Assembly (NCBI GenBank): GCA_013397695.1 | Contig: VYZI01000003.1 | Coordinates: 2,405,696 to 2,469,695, forward strand | DNA length: 64,000 nucleotides | Reading direction: 5' to 3' | Origin: Centropus unirufus | Lineage: Eukaryota > Chordata > Aves > Cuculiformes > Centropidae | Shown: piece after piece, positions 63,701 to 64,000 of the stretch | How the letters are laid out: each line of letters starts with the position of its first letter | Numbering within the stretch: position 1 is the stretch's first letter | The notes under the pieces: model-generated | Told to the model about the DNA's origin: nothing | Databases searched by the model: none | Seen by the model: only the letters and a program-made list of their open reading frames with translations | Position numbers and translations under genes: made by a program

Positions 63701-64000
63701 TTTAAGCAGGAAGGTAGATGGGTTCATTGTTCGGCAGCTGCCAGGCATGTGTTACACCCAGTTGTTAGCCCAGTATAGGGACTGGGGTCATTCAGAAAGT
63801 CCTACAGTGTCTTCTTTCGGGACAGGTGAAGAAGGTTCCAAATAAAGGAGGTTTCTTGCTCATGAAAATATAAAACTGTTGAAGTATGTTTTTTAGAAAG
63901 AAGATAACAAAAGAGGGTCTAATTTTCACTGGCAATGAAAGAGTAGTGGGAAAAACTTTGGGTGATTTAAGTGATTCAGATATGCTGTATGGCAGGGGAA

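Larger units (their letters stand above)
58400..64000. other. Unique AT-rich non-coding sequence
   Basis: No gene or transposon recognised apart from the patch at 59470-59870 and the small repeat at 60672-60736, listed separately. The 109-codon minus frame at 61534-61863 has no domain that I recognise. Poly-A runs lie near 60627-60637 and 60969-60982. Confidence 0.5.

Noticed and set aside
1..64000. CRISPR array, operon, phage or prokaryotic mobile element
   Set aside because: No regularly spaced repeats, ribosome binding sites or packed genes; the repeats are avian CR1 and mariner, so the DNA is eukaryotic.

Overview
The window looks like non-coding vertebrate nuclear DNA, most probably from a bird. 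It is AT-rich and has no long open reading frame outside repeats. It carries many 5'-truncated CR1 LINEs, several with the avian CR1 3' end (ATTCTATG-type tail, or its reverse complement beginning near 'agaatcacag'), together with small internally deleted mariner transposons. One ambiguous base (n, 3291) points to a draft assembly. I found no bacterial-type operon, CRISPR array, rRNA or convincing tRNA, and no host protein-coding exon that I can identify. The region is either intergenic or deep intronic.

Layout. 1-2761 is unique sequence. 2762-3317 is a mariner deletion derivative (copy A). 3318-12975 is unique sequence with one small heptamer repeat. 12976-13195 is a CR1 3' fragment (minus). 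15943-16594 is a second mariner derivative (copy B, minus) containing an AT-rich palindrome. 19177-19872 is CR1 (minus), 22048-22200 a short CR1 relic (minus) and 26130-26560 an old CR1 relic (minus). 27016-29242 is a composite: CR1 fragment, mariner copy C, second CR1 fragment. 30564-31195 is CR1 (minus). 31196-52077 is about 21 kb in which I recognise no transposable element. 52078-54500 is the longest CR1 (plus), with endonuclease and reverse-transcriptase relics. 57300-58228 is another CR1 (plus), whose 3' tail has grown into a two-block pentanucleotide microsatellite (58229-58399). 58400-64000 is unique sequence with one slightly GC-richer patch and a small tandem repeat.

How the parts relate. 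The recognisable coding material is decayed transposon protein. CR1 ORF2 encoded an endonuclease plus reverse transcriptase; in the copies whose catalytic positions can be read, these residues are substituted and the frames are broken. Mariner transposase survives only as pieces, a DNA-binding part in copy A and part of the catalytic domain in copies B and C, so all three could only have moved with help from an intact source elsewhere. No new biological system is evident. The most informative observations are the two different deletion forms of one mariner, the CR1-seeded microsatellite, the nested CR1/mariner composite, and a few short intervals with good splice-site-like edges that transcript data could test.
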